From assembly GCF_030269485.1 (NCBI RefSeq), contig NZ_BSTL01000016.1, forward strand, positions 1-64,000: 64,000 nt of DNA, in the 5' to 3' direction. The notes below the pieces were generated by a model. It ran no database searches. It saw only the letters and a list, made by a program, of their open reading frames with translations, and was not told where the DNA came from. Both the position numbers and the translations under genes were made by a program. Every line of letters starts with the position of its first letter. Position 1 is the first letter of the stretch. The DNA comes from Actinoplanes sp. NBRC 103695. GTDB lineage: Bacteria; Actinomycetota; Actinomycetes; Mycobacteriales; Micromonosporaceae. This document shows positions 1 to 8,132 of the stretch, in pieces.

Positions 1-94
1 CACGCTGCGGGTCCATGCTCGGCAGCAACGGCTCAAGCCGTTCCCAGTCCTCATCAGTTAAATCACCAGCCACGACGAGACAACGATCGATCAT
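1..94 (-). CDS. IS5-type transposase, N-terminal part (cut by window edge)
   Basis: Reading the minus strand from the ATG at 94, the protein begins MIDRCLVVAGDLTDEDWERL and continues EPLLPSMDPQR up to the window edge. The LTDEDWERLEPLLP string is typical of the N-terminal (DUF4096-like) domain of IS5-family transposases. Only about 31 residues are visible, so neither the catalytic DDE domain nor the inverted repeats can be judged. The element would extend to the left of the window. Confidence 0.7.
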   Translation of the reverse strand, partial: MIDRCLVVAGDLTDEDWERLEPLLPSMDPQR

Positions 95-298
95 CGCAAC
101 CGGTGATGATCCGTCAGATGCGCTCTAGCTAATTGCGGGGTGAATCACCAGGTGGCCGCCATCGGCGACGGCCAGGCGCTGGATCTGGTTGAAGCCGCTT
201 CTCCGATGGCGAGCCGCGTGACCCGCTGCGGATGATCTGCCGCCGGCGCGTACCCGATCGTCATGCCTGCGGCTCCGACGATTGGCGCACAAAGGCCT

Positions 299-316
299 CG
301 GCTTCCGGCGAAGCCG
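299..316 (-). terminator. Stem-loop downstream of the propeller gene
   Basis: CGGCTTC (299-305) and GAAGCCG (310-316) form a perfect 7-bp stem with a 4-base loop. It lies 28 bases past the stop codon of the minus-strand propeller gene. No clear T-tract follows, as is usual in high-GC actinobacteria. Confidence 0.45.
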
Positions 317-343
317 GGGCGCTCTCGTCCTACATCGAGTGGG

Positions 344-1699
344 CTAACGGGGCATGCGGCGCAGGAATGCGTCGGTCACGGCGTTGGTGTCGCCGGCTAC
401 CAGGTTCGTGGCCGCCGAGGCGAAGGCGACGTATCGGCCGTTCCCGGTGACCACCCCGCTGTAACTGCCGTCGTTGCCCTGCGCGCCGTCGGCCGCCAGG
501 CTGGCCCGGACGGTCGTGCCGGCGCGCAGGTCACGGAGGAACACGTCGGCTACGCCATTGGTGTCGCCCGCCACCAGGTTGGTGGCATCGGAGCTGAAGA
601 CGACGTGCCGGCCGTCGGGGCTCATCATCGGGCCGTAACTGCTGCCGCCGGCGGTCTGCCCGCCGTCGCCTGCCAGGCTGGCCCGGACGGTCGTGCCGGC
701 GCGCACGTCACGGAGGAACACGTCGGCTACACCGTTGGTGTCGCCCGGGACCAGCGCCGCCTCAGAGCTGAACGCCACGAACCGGCCGTCGGCGCTCATC
801 GTCGGGGAGACGGTGAGCGCGTTCGCCTGTGCGCCGGTGGTGGACACGTTGACCCGCCGGAGGCTTCCGGTGCGCAGGTCACGGATGAACACGTCGGCTA
901 TGCCGTTGGTGTCGCCGGGGACCAGCGCCGCCTCGGACGTGAACGTCACGTATCGGCCGTCGTCGCTGACCGCGGGCGCGTCGGACGGGGCGTCGGCGTT
1001 CGCGCCGCTGACCCGGACAGTGGTACCGGCCTGCCGGTCACGCAGGAAGATGTCGGCTATGCCGTTGGTGTCACCCCGCACCACGTCGGTGGCGTCGGAG
1101 ACGAACGCCACGAACCGGGCGTCGGTGCTGATGACCGGCGTGTAGCTGCGCGCGTCGGCCTGGGCGTCGCCGTTGGTCAGCGTGACCCGGCTGGTTCTGC
1201 CCGTACGGCGGTCGTGAACGAAGCCGTCGTAGGCCCCATTGGTGTCGCCGGGCACCAGATTGGTGGCGTCGGAGGTGAAGGAGACGTACCGGCCGTCCGG
1301 GCTCATGGACTGGCCGAAGCTGGCGCCGTCGCCCGCGACCGCCGCACTGGACTGGCTGACGCGGCTCGTGATGCCGGTTCGGCGGTCGCGGACCAGCACG
1401 TCCCAGGTGTCGTTGGTGTCATCCGGCACCAAATTCGCGGCGCCGGCGGTGAAGGCGACGTACCGGCCGTCCGCGCTCGCCCCGAAAGGCTCGTTGCGAT
1501 CGTGGGCGGCCTGGCCGCCCTTGCTGTCCACGCTGATTCGGGTGGTGGCCGGTGGTGCGGCAGCGGAGGCGCCGGGTGCGACACCGACGGCAAGACCGCT
1601 GAGTACGGCCACGCCGGCAGCGGCGGTGCTGATCGGGCGGTGGAGGTGGGACCGTACGGTCCCGCGACGTGTGGCTGGTGTCTCGAATTGTGTTGTCAT
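344..1699 (-). CDS. Secreted TolB/WD40-like beta-propeller protein
   Basis: A 451-residue protein with a signal peptide (residues ~1-50: RR-rich start, hydrophobic AAAGVAVLSGLAVGVAPG, then ASAAAPP). The rest is about seven repeats of roughly 50 residues with the pattern SPDGRYVxFxSDATNLVPGDTNGxxDxFLRDxxxGTT, as in PD40/TolB-type propellers. It is probably exported and may bind a ligand or another protein; no catalytic residues are visible. The start is placed at the ATG at 1699, directly before the signal peptide; the frame stays open to 1825 but that extension has no leader character. The repeats create a long open frame on the opposite strand, which is a shadow. Confidence 0.8.
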   Translation of the reverse strand: MTTQFETPATRRGTVRSHLHRPISTAAAGVAVLSGLAVGVAPGASAAAPPATTRISVDSKGGQAAHDRNEPFGASADGRYVAFTAGAANLVPDDTNDTWDVLVRDRRTGITSRVSQSSAAVAGDGASFGQSMSPDGRYVSFTSDATNLVPGDTNGAYDGFVHDRRTGRTSRVTLTNGDAQADARSYTPVISTDARFVAFVSDATDVVRGDTNGIADIFLRDRQAGTTVRVSGANADAPSDAPAVSDDGRYVTFTSEAALVPGDTNGIADVFIRDLRTGSLRRVNVSTTGAQANALTVSPTMSADGRFVAFSSEAALVPGDTNGVADVFLRDVRAGTTVRASLAGDGGQTAGGSSYGPMMSPDGRHVVFSSDATNLVAGDTNGVADVFLRDLRAGTTVRASLAADGAQGNDGSYSGVVTGNGRYVAFASAATNLVAGDTNAVTDAFLRRMPR

Positions 1700-1868
1700 A
1701 CCTGGTTGGTCCCGGGCTGGGACGCGATTGTTCGCCCGTGTCCGGTACCTGATACTCCAGTCGCCTCCGCTGGTCCGCCCGGGTTGAGCCGCGTCCGCCC
1801 CAGCGTCCGCCGTACAGGTCCTCAATGATCGTGAATTGCTTCAAGGGTTGCCCACCGGTGCGGGGGAT

Positions 1869-2846
1869 TCAGGAACGGGTCATGCGACGCAGGCCCTCGT
1901 CCACGGAGATCGTCGGCTGGTAACCCAGGCTGGTGCGGGCGCGGGTGATGTCGTAGACGCGGTCGCGGCCCATGAAGGTGACGATCCAGTGGGTGATGGG
2001 CGGCGGAGTGGTGCTGCGCCGGGCCTTGGCAGCGGACTCCATCAGGGTGGCGACGGGTGAGGCCATCGCCCGGGGAAAACTGCCGGCGCCGCTGACGTCT
2101 ATCCCGCGGGTGGCGAGCAGCGAGGTGAAGAACTGCCGGGCCGGACGGGGGTCGCCGTCGGTGATGTAGCAGATGAGGCCGTGTTCCCCGCGTGTCATCG
2201 CCAGCGTGACAGCGTGGGCGAGGTTGTCGAAGTGGCAGTAGTCGACCAGATGACGGCCTCCGTCGATCCACGAGAACCGGCCGGCCTCGACCGACTCGGC
2301 GAATCCGTCCAGGTTGTGGGCGCTGCGGCTGCCCCAGAGGAAGGGGGGCCGGAGGATCACCAGGGTGGTGTCGCCGTGCGGCAGAGCGAGCAGTTCCTGT
2401 TCGGTGCGAAGTTTGACCCGGCTGTATGCGATGTTCGGCCGTCCCGGGTCGGAACCCTCGTTGACGCTGTCCGCCCGGTTGCTGCCGGTGGACACGCTCG
2501 CCGCGGAGATCAGCGCGAAGCGCTTGACCCGTGCGGCCACCGCGGCCTGGTAAAGCGCGACGGTGGGCCGTAGGTTGCGGTCGACGAACAACTGATCCGG
2601 ACCCCAGAACTCCATGAACGCCGCGGCGTGCACCACAGCGTCGACCCGCCTGAGGACGTCGAGCCAGGCCGGCGTGGCGGCGATCTCCGCCAGGTCGCCG
2701 TGCACCGGCACTGCTCCGGCGGCCTTGACCGTCTGCGCGGCCGCGGTGGACCTGGCGAGTGCGTGCACCGTGTGCCCCTCGGCGATCAGGCGGCCGATGA
2801 TGGCGCCGCCCGCGGAGCCGGAGCCCCCGGTGAGAAAGACTTCCAT
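1869..2846 (-). CDS. NAD-dependent epimerase / extended SDR oxidoreductase
   Basis: A 325-residue extended short-chain dehydrogenase. The N-terminus carries the Rossmann motif TGGSGSAGGAI (residues ~6-16). The catalytic Tyr-Lys pair fits YSRVKLRTE (residues ~140-148), after a Ser-rich SAASVSTG strand. The C-terminal part resembles 3-beta-hydroxysteroid dehydrogenase/isomerase-type SDRs. A GGGGG stretch lies just upstream of the ATG at 2846. The gene is divergent from a TetR gene across a 94-base spacer that contains a strong palindrome, so it is probably the TetR target. Substrate unknown. Confidence 0.85.
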   Translation of the reverse strand: MEVFLTGGSGSAGGAIIGRLIAEGHTVHALARSTAAAQTVKAAGAVPVHGDLAEIAATPAWLDVLRRVDAVVHAAAFMEFWGPDQLFVDRNLRPTVALYQAAVAARVKRFALISAASVSTGSNRADSVNEGSDPGRPNIAYSRVKLRTEQELLALPHGDTTLVILRPPFLWGSRSAHNLDGFAESVEAGRFSWIDGGRHLVDYCHFDNLAHAVTLAMTRGEHGLICYITDGDPRPARQFFTSLLATRGIDVSGAGSFPRAMASPVATLMESAAKARRSTTPPPITHWIVTFMGRDRVYDITRARTSLGYQPTISVDEGLRRMTRS

Positions 2847-2873
2847 GGAACCCCCAGAGTTTCGACGCGCCCG

Positions 2874-2924
2874 GTTGACGCTGTCACCTGATTGAGGGTG
2901 AGGCCTTCAGGTGACATTGTCAAC
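2874..2924. promoter_or_regulatory. Nested palindromic operator between SDR and TetR genes
   Basis: TGTCACCTGA (2882-2891) is matched by its exact reverse complement TCAGGTGACA (2907-2916). Outside it GTTGAC (2874-2879) is matched by GTCAAC (2919-2924). The element lies between the divergent starts at 2846 and 2941. A TAAGAT box at 2929-2934 would start transcription near 2941, suggesting a leaderless TetR mRNA. Two perfect palindromes around one centre fit two TetR dimers. Confidence 0.6.
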
Positions 2925-2940
2925 TTTGTAAGATGGTTCA

Positions 2941-3507
2941 GTGATCACCCGCGTTGAGTCCGCCGCCGCCACCCGCCGTGCCCTCCTCGACGCCGCAGCC
3001 GGGCTGCTCGACGAAGGCGGACCGGAAGCGGTGACATTGCGGGAGGTGGGCGCACGGGCGGGCGTCAGTCGTGGCGCGCCCTACCGGCACTTCGCCGACA
3101 AGGACGACCTCCTGACCGCGATCGCGGCACGGGCGTGGAACTCACTGGCCGATCAGGCCGTCACGCTGGGCGCGGACCCGGACATGTCCACCAGGGGCAA
3201 GGTGCGGGCGATGCTCGCCGGGATGCTCGCCACCGGCAGGGAACGACCACACCTCTACCGGTTGATGCACCGGCCACCGGCCGGACCCGAGGTGCTGCAG
3301 GCCGCCGGGCGCAGCCAGGGCCCGTTCATCGCGGCGTTGAGGGACCTGGTCGGTGACGCACAAGCCCACCGTTTCGGAGCGGTGCTGCTCAGCGGCGCAC
3401 ACGGGGCCATCAGCATGGAAGCCAGCGGCCAGCTCACCCGGGACAAGTGGAAGACCGACGCCGACGAGATCCTCGACACCCTCGTCGGACTGCTTCCTGC
3501 GGGCTGA
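2941..3507 (+). CDS. TetR-family transcriptional regulator
   Basis: A 188-residue TetR/AcrR protein. The N-terminal helix-turn-helix is recognisable as VTLREVGARAGVSRGAPYRHFADKDDL (residues ~30-56). The C-terminal part resembles the WHG-type ligand-binding domain (PHLYRLMHRP, then ALRDLVGDA). The GTG at 2941 is used because homology begins just after it and a -10-like box is placed for a leaderless transcript. It is divergent from the SDR gene and probably represses it and itself through the shared palindrome. Confidence 0.88.
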   Translation: MITRVESAAATRRALLDAAAGLLDEGGPEAVTLREVGARAGVSRGAPYRHFADKDDLLTAIAARAWNSLADQAVTLGADPDMSTRGKVRAMLAGMLATGRERPHLYRLMHRPPAGPEVLQAAGRSQGPFIAALRDLVGDAQAHRFGAVLLSGAHGAISMEASGQLTRDKWKTDADEILDTLVGLLPAG

Positions 3508-3568
3508 CGAGCCTCCCGGCGATCAGAGCAGACAGGATCGGGATGCGTGTCGACGTCTTGTCGGGCTT

Positions 3569-3605
3569 AGCAGGCTTCGCCCCGGCTGGGACGGCGAAGC
3601 CTGCT
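3569..3605. terminator. Bidirectional terminator between convergent genes
   Basis: AGCAGGCTTCGCC (3569-3581) pairs perfectly with GGCGAAGCCTGCT (3593-3605): a 13-bp stem with an 11-base loop. It lies between the convergent TetR (ends 3507) and DUF1330 (ends 3620) genes. Confidence 0.8.
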
Positions 3606-3619
3606 CGCGTTCGCACTTC

Positions 3620-4036
3620 TCAGCCCAGGGCGGTGGTCGCATAGAGGCGCCAGTCGGCAAGCGCGGCGCGGCGATGGGGCTCAGCGGTTGTCTGGTACCC
3701 GGGGTCGTTGACGAGGTGCTGGAACGAGCTGATGCTGGGATAGCGAGCGACACCCACGGCATCCCAGCTGTCATCGACCGGTCCGACGACGCGAGCGATG
3801 ACGATGCCGGCGAAGACGAGTTCCGAGCCTCCGTAGGGCTGCACGGCAGTGTTGAAGGCCGGCAGGTAGCGGGTGAGGTAGGCGTCCTGGCCGCTGCAGG
3901 GCTCCCCGTCGCTGGCGCTGGTGTATTGCGCTTGGGGATGGAATCGCAGCAGGTTGAGCATGAACAGCGGAGTGTCGGCGGGGAAGGCCGCGGCGGCCGC
4001 CTCGAGGTCGTCGGGGTTGATTTGAATGCTCGACAT
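3620..4036 (-). CDS. DUF1330-family protein
   Basis: A 138-residue protein of the DUF1330 / dimeric alpha-beta barrel type: FMLNLLRF, a central GGSELVFAGI strand, and VARYPSISSFQHLVNDPGYQ followed by HRRAALADWRL, the usual order for this family. No enzymatic role is established for most members. A GGAGAACC ribosome-binding site precedes the ATG. It stands alone between the terminator at 3569 and a TetR gene on the same strand. Confidence 0.8.
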   Translation of the reverse strand: MSSIQINPDDLEAAAAAFPADTPLFMLNLLRFHPQAQYTSASDGEPCSGQDAYLTRYLPAFNTAVQPYGGSELVFAGIVIARVVGPVDDSWDAVGVARYPSISSFQHLVNDPGYQTTAEPHRRAALADWRLYATTALG

Positions 4037-4158
4037 GGTGGTTCTCCTGGTGGGCCAAGGGATCGAGGTCGGAGTGACTGCGCGCTCGGCCGCGCCGATC
4101 GATGACCGGTTTCGGGCATGTGGCGGCCGGCGGCTTACCGCGGGCGCCCGACATGGGC

Positions 4159-4722
4159 TCAGCGGACCATGGTCAGCACATCGTGGACCAGGCGTCGTGC
4201 GTACTCGTGGTCGACTGGTAATGCGAAGACGACGTGGTAGTACAGCGGCGCGATGACGTGGTCGAGGATCTGCGGGACTGTCGGTGTCGCCTCACCGCGT
4301 TCGCGTGCCCGGCGGACCATCTTGGACGCCTGCTCGCGCCGTGTCTCCGTGACCGGGCAGGCCGAAACGATATCGACGCGGGCCGACACCATCGCGCGCA
4401 GATAGCGGACCCGCTCGGGACGGGTGATGTCGCGAGCGATGATGTCCGCCCACTGTGCCAGGTCATGCTCGAGTGATCCGGTGTCGGGCAGCGACTCACC
4501 GTCTCGCGTCAGGGCGGCGACCGCGACTTCCTCGAGGAGTGCGTTGACGTCGTCCCAGCGCCGGTACAGCGTCGTCGGGTTGACCCCGGCCCGCTCGGCG
4601 ATGACCGGAAAGCTGATCCTGTCGGCGCCCTCACCTACGAGCTCACCGACTGCCGTGTAAATCGCGGTCAGCACTCGACCACTCCGGCCCCCGGGGCGAC
4701 TCGCGGCTTCCTGGTCAGGCAC
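4159..4722 (-). CDS. TetR-family regulator of the divergent MFS gene
   Basis: About 187 residues from the GTG at 4722. The helix-turn-helix is ISFPVIAERAGVNPTTLYRRW and the C-terminal part is of the TetR_C_11 kind. The frame is open to an ATG at 4791, but that start lies inside a palindrome and would add residues encoded by the operator itself, so 4722 is preferred; this is a judgement. It is divergent from the MFS gene and separated from it by two copies of a GCAAAG/CTTTGC motif. Confidence 0.85.
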   Translation of the reverse strand: MPDQEAASRPGGRSGRVLTAIYTAVGELVGEGADRISFPVIAERAGVNPTTLYRRWDDVNALLEEVAVAALTRDGESLPDTGSLEHDLAQWADIIARDITRPERVRYLRAMVSARVDIVSACPVTETRREQASKMVRRARERGEATPTVPQILDHVIAPLYYHVVFALPVDHEYARRLVHDVLTMVR

Positions 4723-4735
4723 GTCACTACCGTAC

Positions 4736-4797
4736 GCAAAGATCTTTGCTTTAACAAGATCCTGCTCTACGGTAGCTAAAGCAAAGTTCATTGCTTT
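4736..4797. promoter_or_regulatory. Paired operators between TetR and MFS genes
   Basis: A perfect 14-bp palindrome GCAAAGATCTTTGC (4736-4749) and a second inverted repeat AAAGCAA (4778-4784) / TTGCTTT (4791-4797). Both share the AAAGCAAAG core and lie between the proposed starts at 4722 and 4812. They are the likely binding sites of the divergent TetR protein. Confidence 0.6.
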
Positions 4798-4811
4798 TTG
4801 TGGGAGGTCAC

Positions 4812-7781
4812 GTGCTCAATCGTCCAGCCTCGTTTTTCGTTGCCGGGGCCGCCGGTGCCGCGACGCTGACGGCCGCCTCGGCGCCGTCGCCGCTCTATCC
4901 GGTCTATCAGCGGCTCTGGGGCTTTTCCGCGTTCACACTGACGGTCATCTTCGCCGTCTACGTCTTCGCATTGCTGGTCGCCTTGCTGACCGTCGGCTCG
5001 CTCTCCGACCGGGTAGGACGCCGGCCGGTCGCCTCCGCGGCCCTGGTGCTTCTCGCGCTGGGCATGCTGCTCTTCGCGATCGCCTCAGGTACCGGCGATC
5101 TGCTGGCGGCGCGCATCGTGCAGGGTTTCGCGGTCGGTGCTGCCACCGGCACCACGACGGCGATGATCATGGATTCGGCCCCCGATCCGCGATTCGGCTC
5201 GATCGTCAGCAGCGCGGTCCCAGCGCTGGGGATCGCGATCGGCGCGGTCCTCGCCGGCGCCCTGGTGCAGTTCGCGCCGTTCCCTCGCCAACTCGTCTTC
5301 TGGATCCTCGCCGTCGCCTATCTAGTGCTCGCAGCGCTCGTGTGGCTGATTCCCGAACGCGCTCGCCCCGAGCCGGCATCGCCAGAATCGATCTGGCGGT
5401 CGCTGCTGCCCAGCGCCGGACTTCCGCCGGCCACGCGGCCGGCCTTCTTCGCACTGCTTCCCTCGATCGCCGCGACGTGGGCGCTTGCCGGGCTGTATCT
5501 GTCACTCGGGTCGTCGGTGCTAGGCGCCGTTCTGGAGGTGCGCAGTCATTTCGTCGTGGGCATCGTGCTCGCCGTGTTCTTCGCCGCGGGCATTTCCGGC
5601 ACCACTGTCTCGACTGCCCTGCCGCCGCGACGTCAAGAGCGGCTTGGCTACGCAACACTCGCGGTCGGCGTCCTGGCCACCATCGCGGCGACGCTGATCG
5701 GTGCGTTGCCCCTTTACGTGGCCGGGTCGGTGGTCGCGGGGTTCGGCTTCGGCGCGGCGTTCCGCTCCGCCGTCAACGCGCTCGGCGAGGCGGCACCCGA
5801 GACCCAGCGAGGACAAGTCTTCGCGACCATGTACATCGTCAGCTACCTCGCCTTCAGTGTGCCGGCGCTCGCGGCCGGGCTTGCCGTCGAGCGGTTCGGC
5901 CTCAAACCGACAGCCGTCGCGTACGGGGCGTTGGAAGTCGTCCTGGTGCTGATCGCCTTGGTGGCCGGGATCGTCCGGGCGCGCCGGCGGGTGAGCAAGA
6001 ACGATCTTCATGCCGGCGTGGCGTCGACCTTGGTTTCGCGTACGTTGAGCACGCCTCGTCACACCACGCACTACATCGAGTGCGGGCCGGTCGGCGGACC
6101 ACTGATGATCTTCCTGCACGGCTGGCCGGAAATCGGTTTGTTCTGGCGCGCTCAGATGGACGCGTTCGCCGCCGACGGTTGGCACTGCGTCGCTCCCGAT
6201 CTGCGCGGCTACGGCAAATCGTCCGCCCCGGCTGCCCACGACGCCTACACCGTCACCGAACTGGTGACGGACATGGCGGAACTCCACGACCACCTCGGCG
6301 GCAAGACCGCCATCTGGGTCGGCCACGACTGGGGCAGCATCGTGGCCAGTGCGTTAGCCGCACATGAACCCGGGCGCTGCCATGCTCTCGTGCTGACCTC
6401 CTGGGCATATTTCCCCGACGCGAACAGCCTGGCCACGCTGGTACCGCTGGTCGACCGGACCATCTACCCGGCTGACCAGTACCCCGACGGCCAATGGGAC
6501 TACTACCGCTACTACACGACGCACTTCGAGACGGCAGTCAACGACCTCAACGCCGACCAGGCGGCAACACTGGCCTCCATCTATCGATCCGGCACGCCCG
6601 ACGCCGTCGGCAAGGTATCGCCCTCGGCACTGGTTACGCGCCAGGGAGGACGCTTCGGCGCCGCACACCGCGCCCCGCCGACACAACCCGACCCGGCCCT
6701 CTGGCCGCCGGCCGACTTCGACGTGCTGGTACAAGCGTTCCAGGCCCACGGCTTCGGTCCACCCTGTGCGTGGTACACCAACGATGACGCCAACATCGCC
6801 TATGCCCGCACAGCACCCCATGGCGGCCGCCTGTCACAGCCGGTGCTGTTCCTCAACGGAGAGTGGGACGCGATCTGCACCATCACCGGAAACCGCCAAG
6901 GCGACCCGATGCGCGCAGCCTGCGCAGACCTCACAGTCGTCTCGATACCCGCCGGCCATTGGCTACCGCTGGAACGCAAAGCGGAACATATCCAGGCCGT
7001 CCGCACCTGGCTCCGGAGCAAAGGCCTTCAACCGGGAACGGGAAAGGCCTCATCCCGTCGAGGTTGCAGATGCGGCCCGAAGCCGCCGACTCAAATGGCC
7101 ACTGGCCGAGCTGCGCCGCCGCAACCGAGCGCGTCTTCGACGTGTGTGCGGGCAGGTTGCGACGTTCTTCGATCGCGATCATTGCCCCATCGGATCCTCA
7201 GCCCCTGCGGCAGTTCGCTCAACGACTGTATAGTGAGATCCATGACCGGGACCTCCCGCGACGTCAAGCGGGCCCGCACCGCACAGTCCATCCTCGAAGC
7301 CGCCCGGCAGGAGTTCGCGACGCGCGGCTTCGACGGGGCGACGATCCGGGGCATCGCCGGCGTGGCGGGAGTGGACGCCTCGCTGGTGATGCAACATTTC
7401 GGGTCGAAGGGTGCCCTGTTCAACGCGGCTGTTCAGCTGCCCGGCAACAGCGGTGACCTCGCCGCCGAGCACCTTCTGGACGTCCTCACCGTCCGGCTGG
7501 GCGAACTGCCCCCGGAGACCACCGCCCTGGTCCGGTCGATGCTCACCGTGCCCGAAGCCGCCGACACGATGCGGGTCTACCTCGACGAACGCGTCGACAA
7601 CCTCACCAGGTCACTGGACGGCGACGACGCACACCTGCGCGCACTGATCATCGTGAGCGGCATCCTCGGCCTGACGATCACGCAGCACTTCCTGAAGCTG
7701 CGCGCCTTCGACGACGTCTCCCACGAAGCTCTGCTCCAGGCCGCGCGAGGCTGGATCGCACACTTGTCGGACGGCTCGTGA
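4812..7781 (+). CDS. Continuous frame: MFS transporter + epoxide-hydrolase-type domain + TetR protein
   Basis: The frame is open for 989 codons from the GTG at 4812 (GGGAGG ribosome-binding site at 4802-4807). Residues ~1-393 are a full 12-helix MFS drug-efflux-type transporter with the loop motif GSLSDRVGRRP. Residues ~394-740 are an alpha/beta hydrolase like epoxide hydrolases: HGWPE (436-440), nucleophile Asp506 in GHDWG, acid Asp686 in NGEWD, His716 in GHWLP. Residues ~745-810 are low-quality linker, and residues 811-989 are a complete TetR protein with its own start at 7242. The MFS/hydrolase join is clean and may be a true fusion; GTG codons at 5991 and 6018 could start the hydrolase alone. 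The TetR portion is probably translated separately. Confidence 0.7.
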   Translation: MLNRPASFFVAGAAGAATLTAASAPSPLYPVYQRLWGFSAFTLTVIFAVYVFALLVALLTVGSLSDRVGRRPVASAALVLLALGMLLFAIASGTGDLLAARIVQGFAVGAATGTTTAMIMDSAPDPRFGSIVSSAVPALGIAIGAVLAGALVQFAPFPRQLVFWILAVAYLVLAALVWLIPERARPEPASPESIWRSLLPSAGLPPATRPAFFALLPSIAATWALAGLYLSLGSSVLGAVLEVRSHFVVGIVLAVFFAAGISGTTVSTALPPRRQERLGYATLAVGVLATIAATLIGALPLYVAGSVVAGFGFGAAFRSAVNALGEAAPETQRGQVFATMYIVSYLAFSVPALAAGLAVERFGLKPTAVAYGALEVVLVLIALVAGIVRARRRVSKNDLHAGVASTLVSRTLSTPRHTTHYIECGPVGGPLMIFLHGWPEIGLFWRAQMDAFAADGWHCVAPDLRGYGKSSAPAAHDAYTVTELVTDMAELHDHLGGKTAIWVGHDWGSIVASALAAHEPGRCHALVLTSWAYFPDANSLATLVPLVDRTIYPADQYPDGQWDYYRYYTTHFETAVNDLNADQAATLASIYRSGTPDAVGKVSPSALVTRQGGRFGAAHRAPPTQPDPALWPPADFDVLVQAFQAHGFGPPCAWYTNDDANIAYARTAPHGGRLSQPVLFLNGEWDAICTITGNRQGDPMRAACADLTVVSIPAGHWLPLERKAEHIQAVRTWLRSKGLQPGTGKASSRRGCRCGPKPPTQMATGRAAPPQPSASSTCVRAGCDVLRSRSLPHRILSPCGSSLNDCIVRSMTGTSRDVKRARTAQSILEAARQEFATRGFDGATIRGIAGVAGVDASLVMQHFGSKGALFNAAVQLPGNSGDLAAEHLLDVLTVRLGELPPETTALVRSMLTVPEAADTMRVYLDERVDNLTRSLDGDDAHLRALIIVSGILGLTITQHFLKLRAFDDVSHEALLQAARGWIAHLSDGS
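7132..7186 (-). pseudogene. 5' fragment of an amidohydrolase-like gene, left copy
   Basis: On the minus strand from the ATG at 7182 the sequence reads MIAIEERRNLPAHTS, like the opening of ACMSD/2,3-dihydroxybenzoate decarboxylase-type amidohydrolases (LIAIEEHF..PE). Homology stops after about 15 codons. It is divergent from the TetR start at 7242, the position expected for that regulator's target gene. A similar fragment lies inverted at 7873. Confidence 0.45.
7242..7781 (+). CDS. TetR-family regulator (own start inside the long frame)
   Basis: From the ATG at 7242 the 179-residue protein begins MTGTSRDVKRARTAQSILEA, a normal TetR N-terminus, with the helix-turn-helix ATIRGIAGVAGVDASLVMQHFGSK and a TetR_C-type tail. 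A TATAGT box at 7229-7234 places transcription start almost on the ATG, so the message may be leaderless. Because no stop separates it from the MFS/hydrolase frame upstream, an automatic gene finder may merge the two. It is flanked on both sides by truncated copies of an amidohydrolase-like gene start. Confidence 0.8.
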   Translation: MTGTSRDVKRARTAQSILEAARQEFATRGFDGATIRGIAGVAGVDASLVMQHFGSKGALFNAAVQLPGNSGDLAAEHLLDVLTVRLGELPPETTALVRSMLTVPEAADTMRVYLDERVDNLTRSLDGDDAHLRALIIVSGILGLTITQHFLKLRAFDDVSHEALLQAARGWIAHLSDGS

Positions 7782-7872
7782 GCCGGTCGTATAACTACTC
7801 GGCCGAGGAGGAACACCGCCTTCGCTCAATGGCGGTTGAGTGGACTGCCGCAGCGAGCCGGGAGGCCTTGAG

Positions 7873-7944
7873 GTGGCACTGATCGCGATCGAAGAACACT
7901 GGAATCTGCCCGCCTCTTCGGCATCAGGCTCCCAACGAACTTGA
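7873..7944 (+). pseudogene. 5' fragment of an amidohydrolase-like gene, right copy
   Basis: From the GTG at 7873 the sequence reads VALIAIEEHWNLPASS and then degenerates to a stop. The IAIEEHW opening is typical of amidohydrolase-2 family (ACMSD-like) enzymes. The DNA around 7836-7915 is an inverted, diverged copy of that around 7143-7220: they share gttgag..actgccgcag upstream and tgatcgcgatcgaagaac over the start. The stretch 7782-8132 holds only this relic and short repeats. Confidence 0.5.
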
Positions 7945-7963
7945 AGCATCAGGCTCTTAACGA
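7921..7963. repeat. Short direct repeat after the truncated amidohydrolase start
   Basis: GCATCAGGCTCCCAACGA (7921-7938) and GCATCAGGCTCTTAACGA (7946-7963) are two copies of an 18-bp unit with two mismatches, spaced 25 bp apart. They lie where homology to the amidohydrolase ends. Confidence 0.6.
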
Positions 7964-8132
7964 GACGGAAGACGGCCCACCCTGTGGTTCACCCGACCAT
8001 GCTCTTTGGAAGTAACGACAAGCCTCGGGCGAAAAGAACGCTCTACCCTCCGAGTGCCTCTCATCTGGAGGACGGGATCCTGGATAAGGGTAGGGGGCAC
8101 GCCCCAAATGCCGACCTTGCTCGATATCCGGG

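Noticed and set aside
263-1828. Long plus-strand frame of repeats opposite the propeller gene
   Set aside because: Its repeats are the exact antisense of the propeller repeats, with no start signal or recognisable fold; codon bias supports the minus strand.
7070-7233. Possible IS3 OrfA remnant (ELRRRNRARLRR in one frame)
   Set aside because: The resemblance is short and low-complexity, and the same DNA is better explained by the inverted amidohydrolase gene start.
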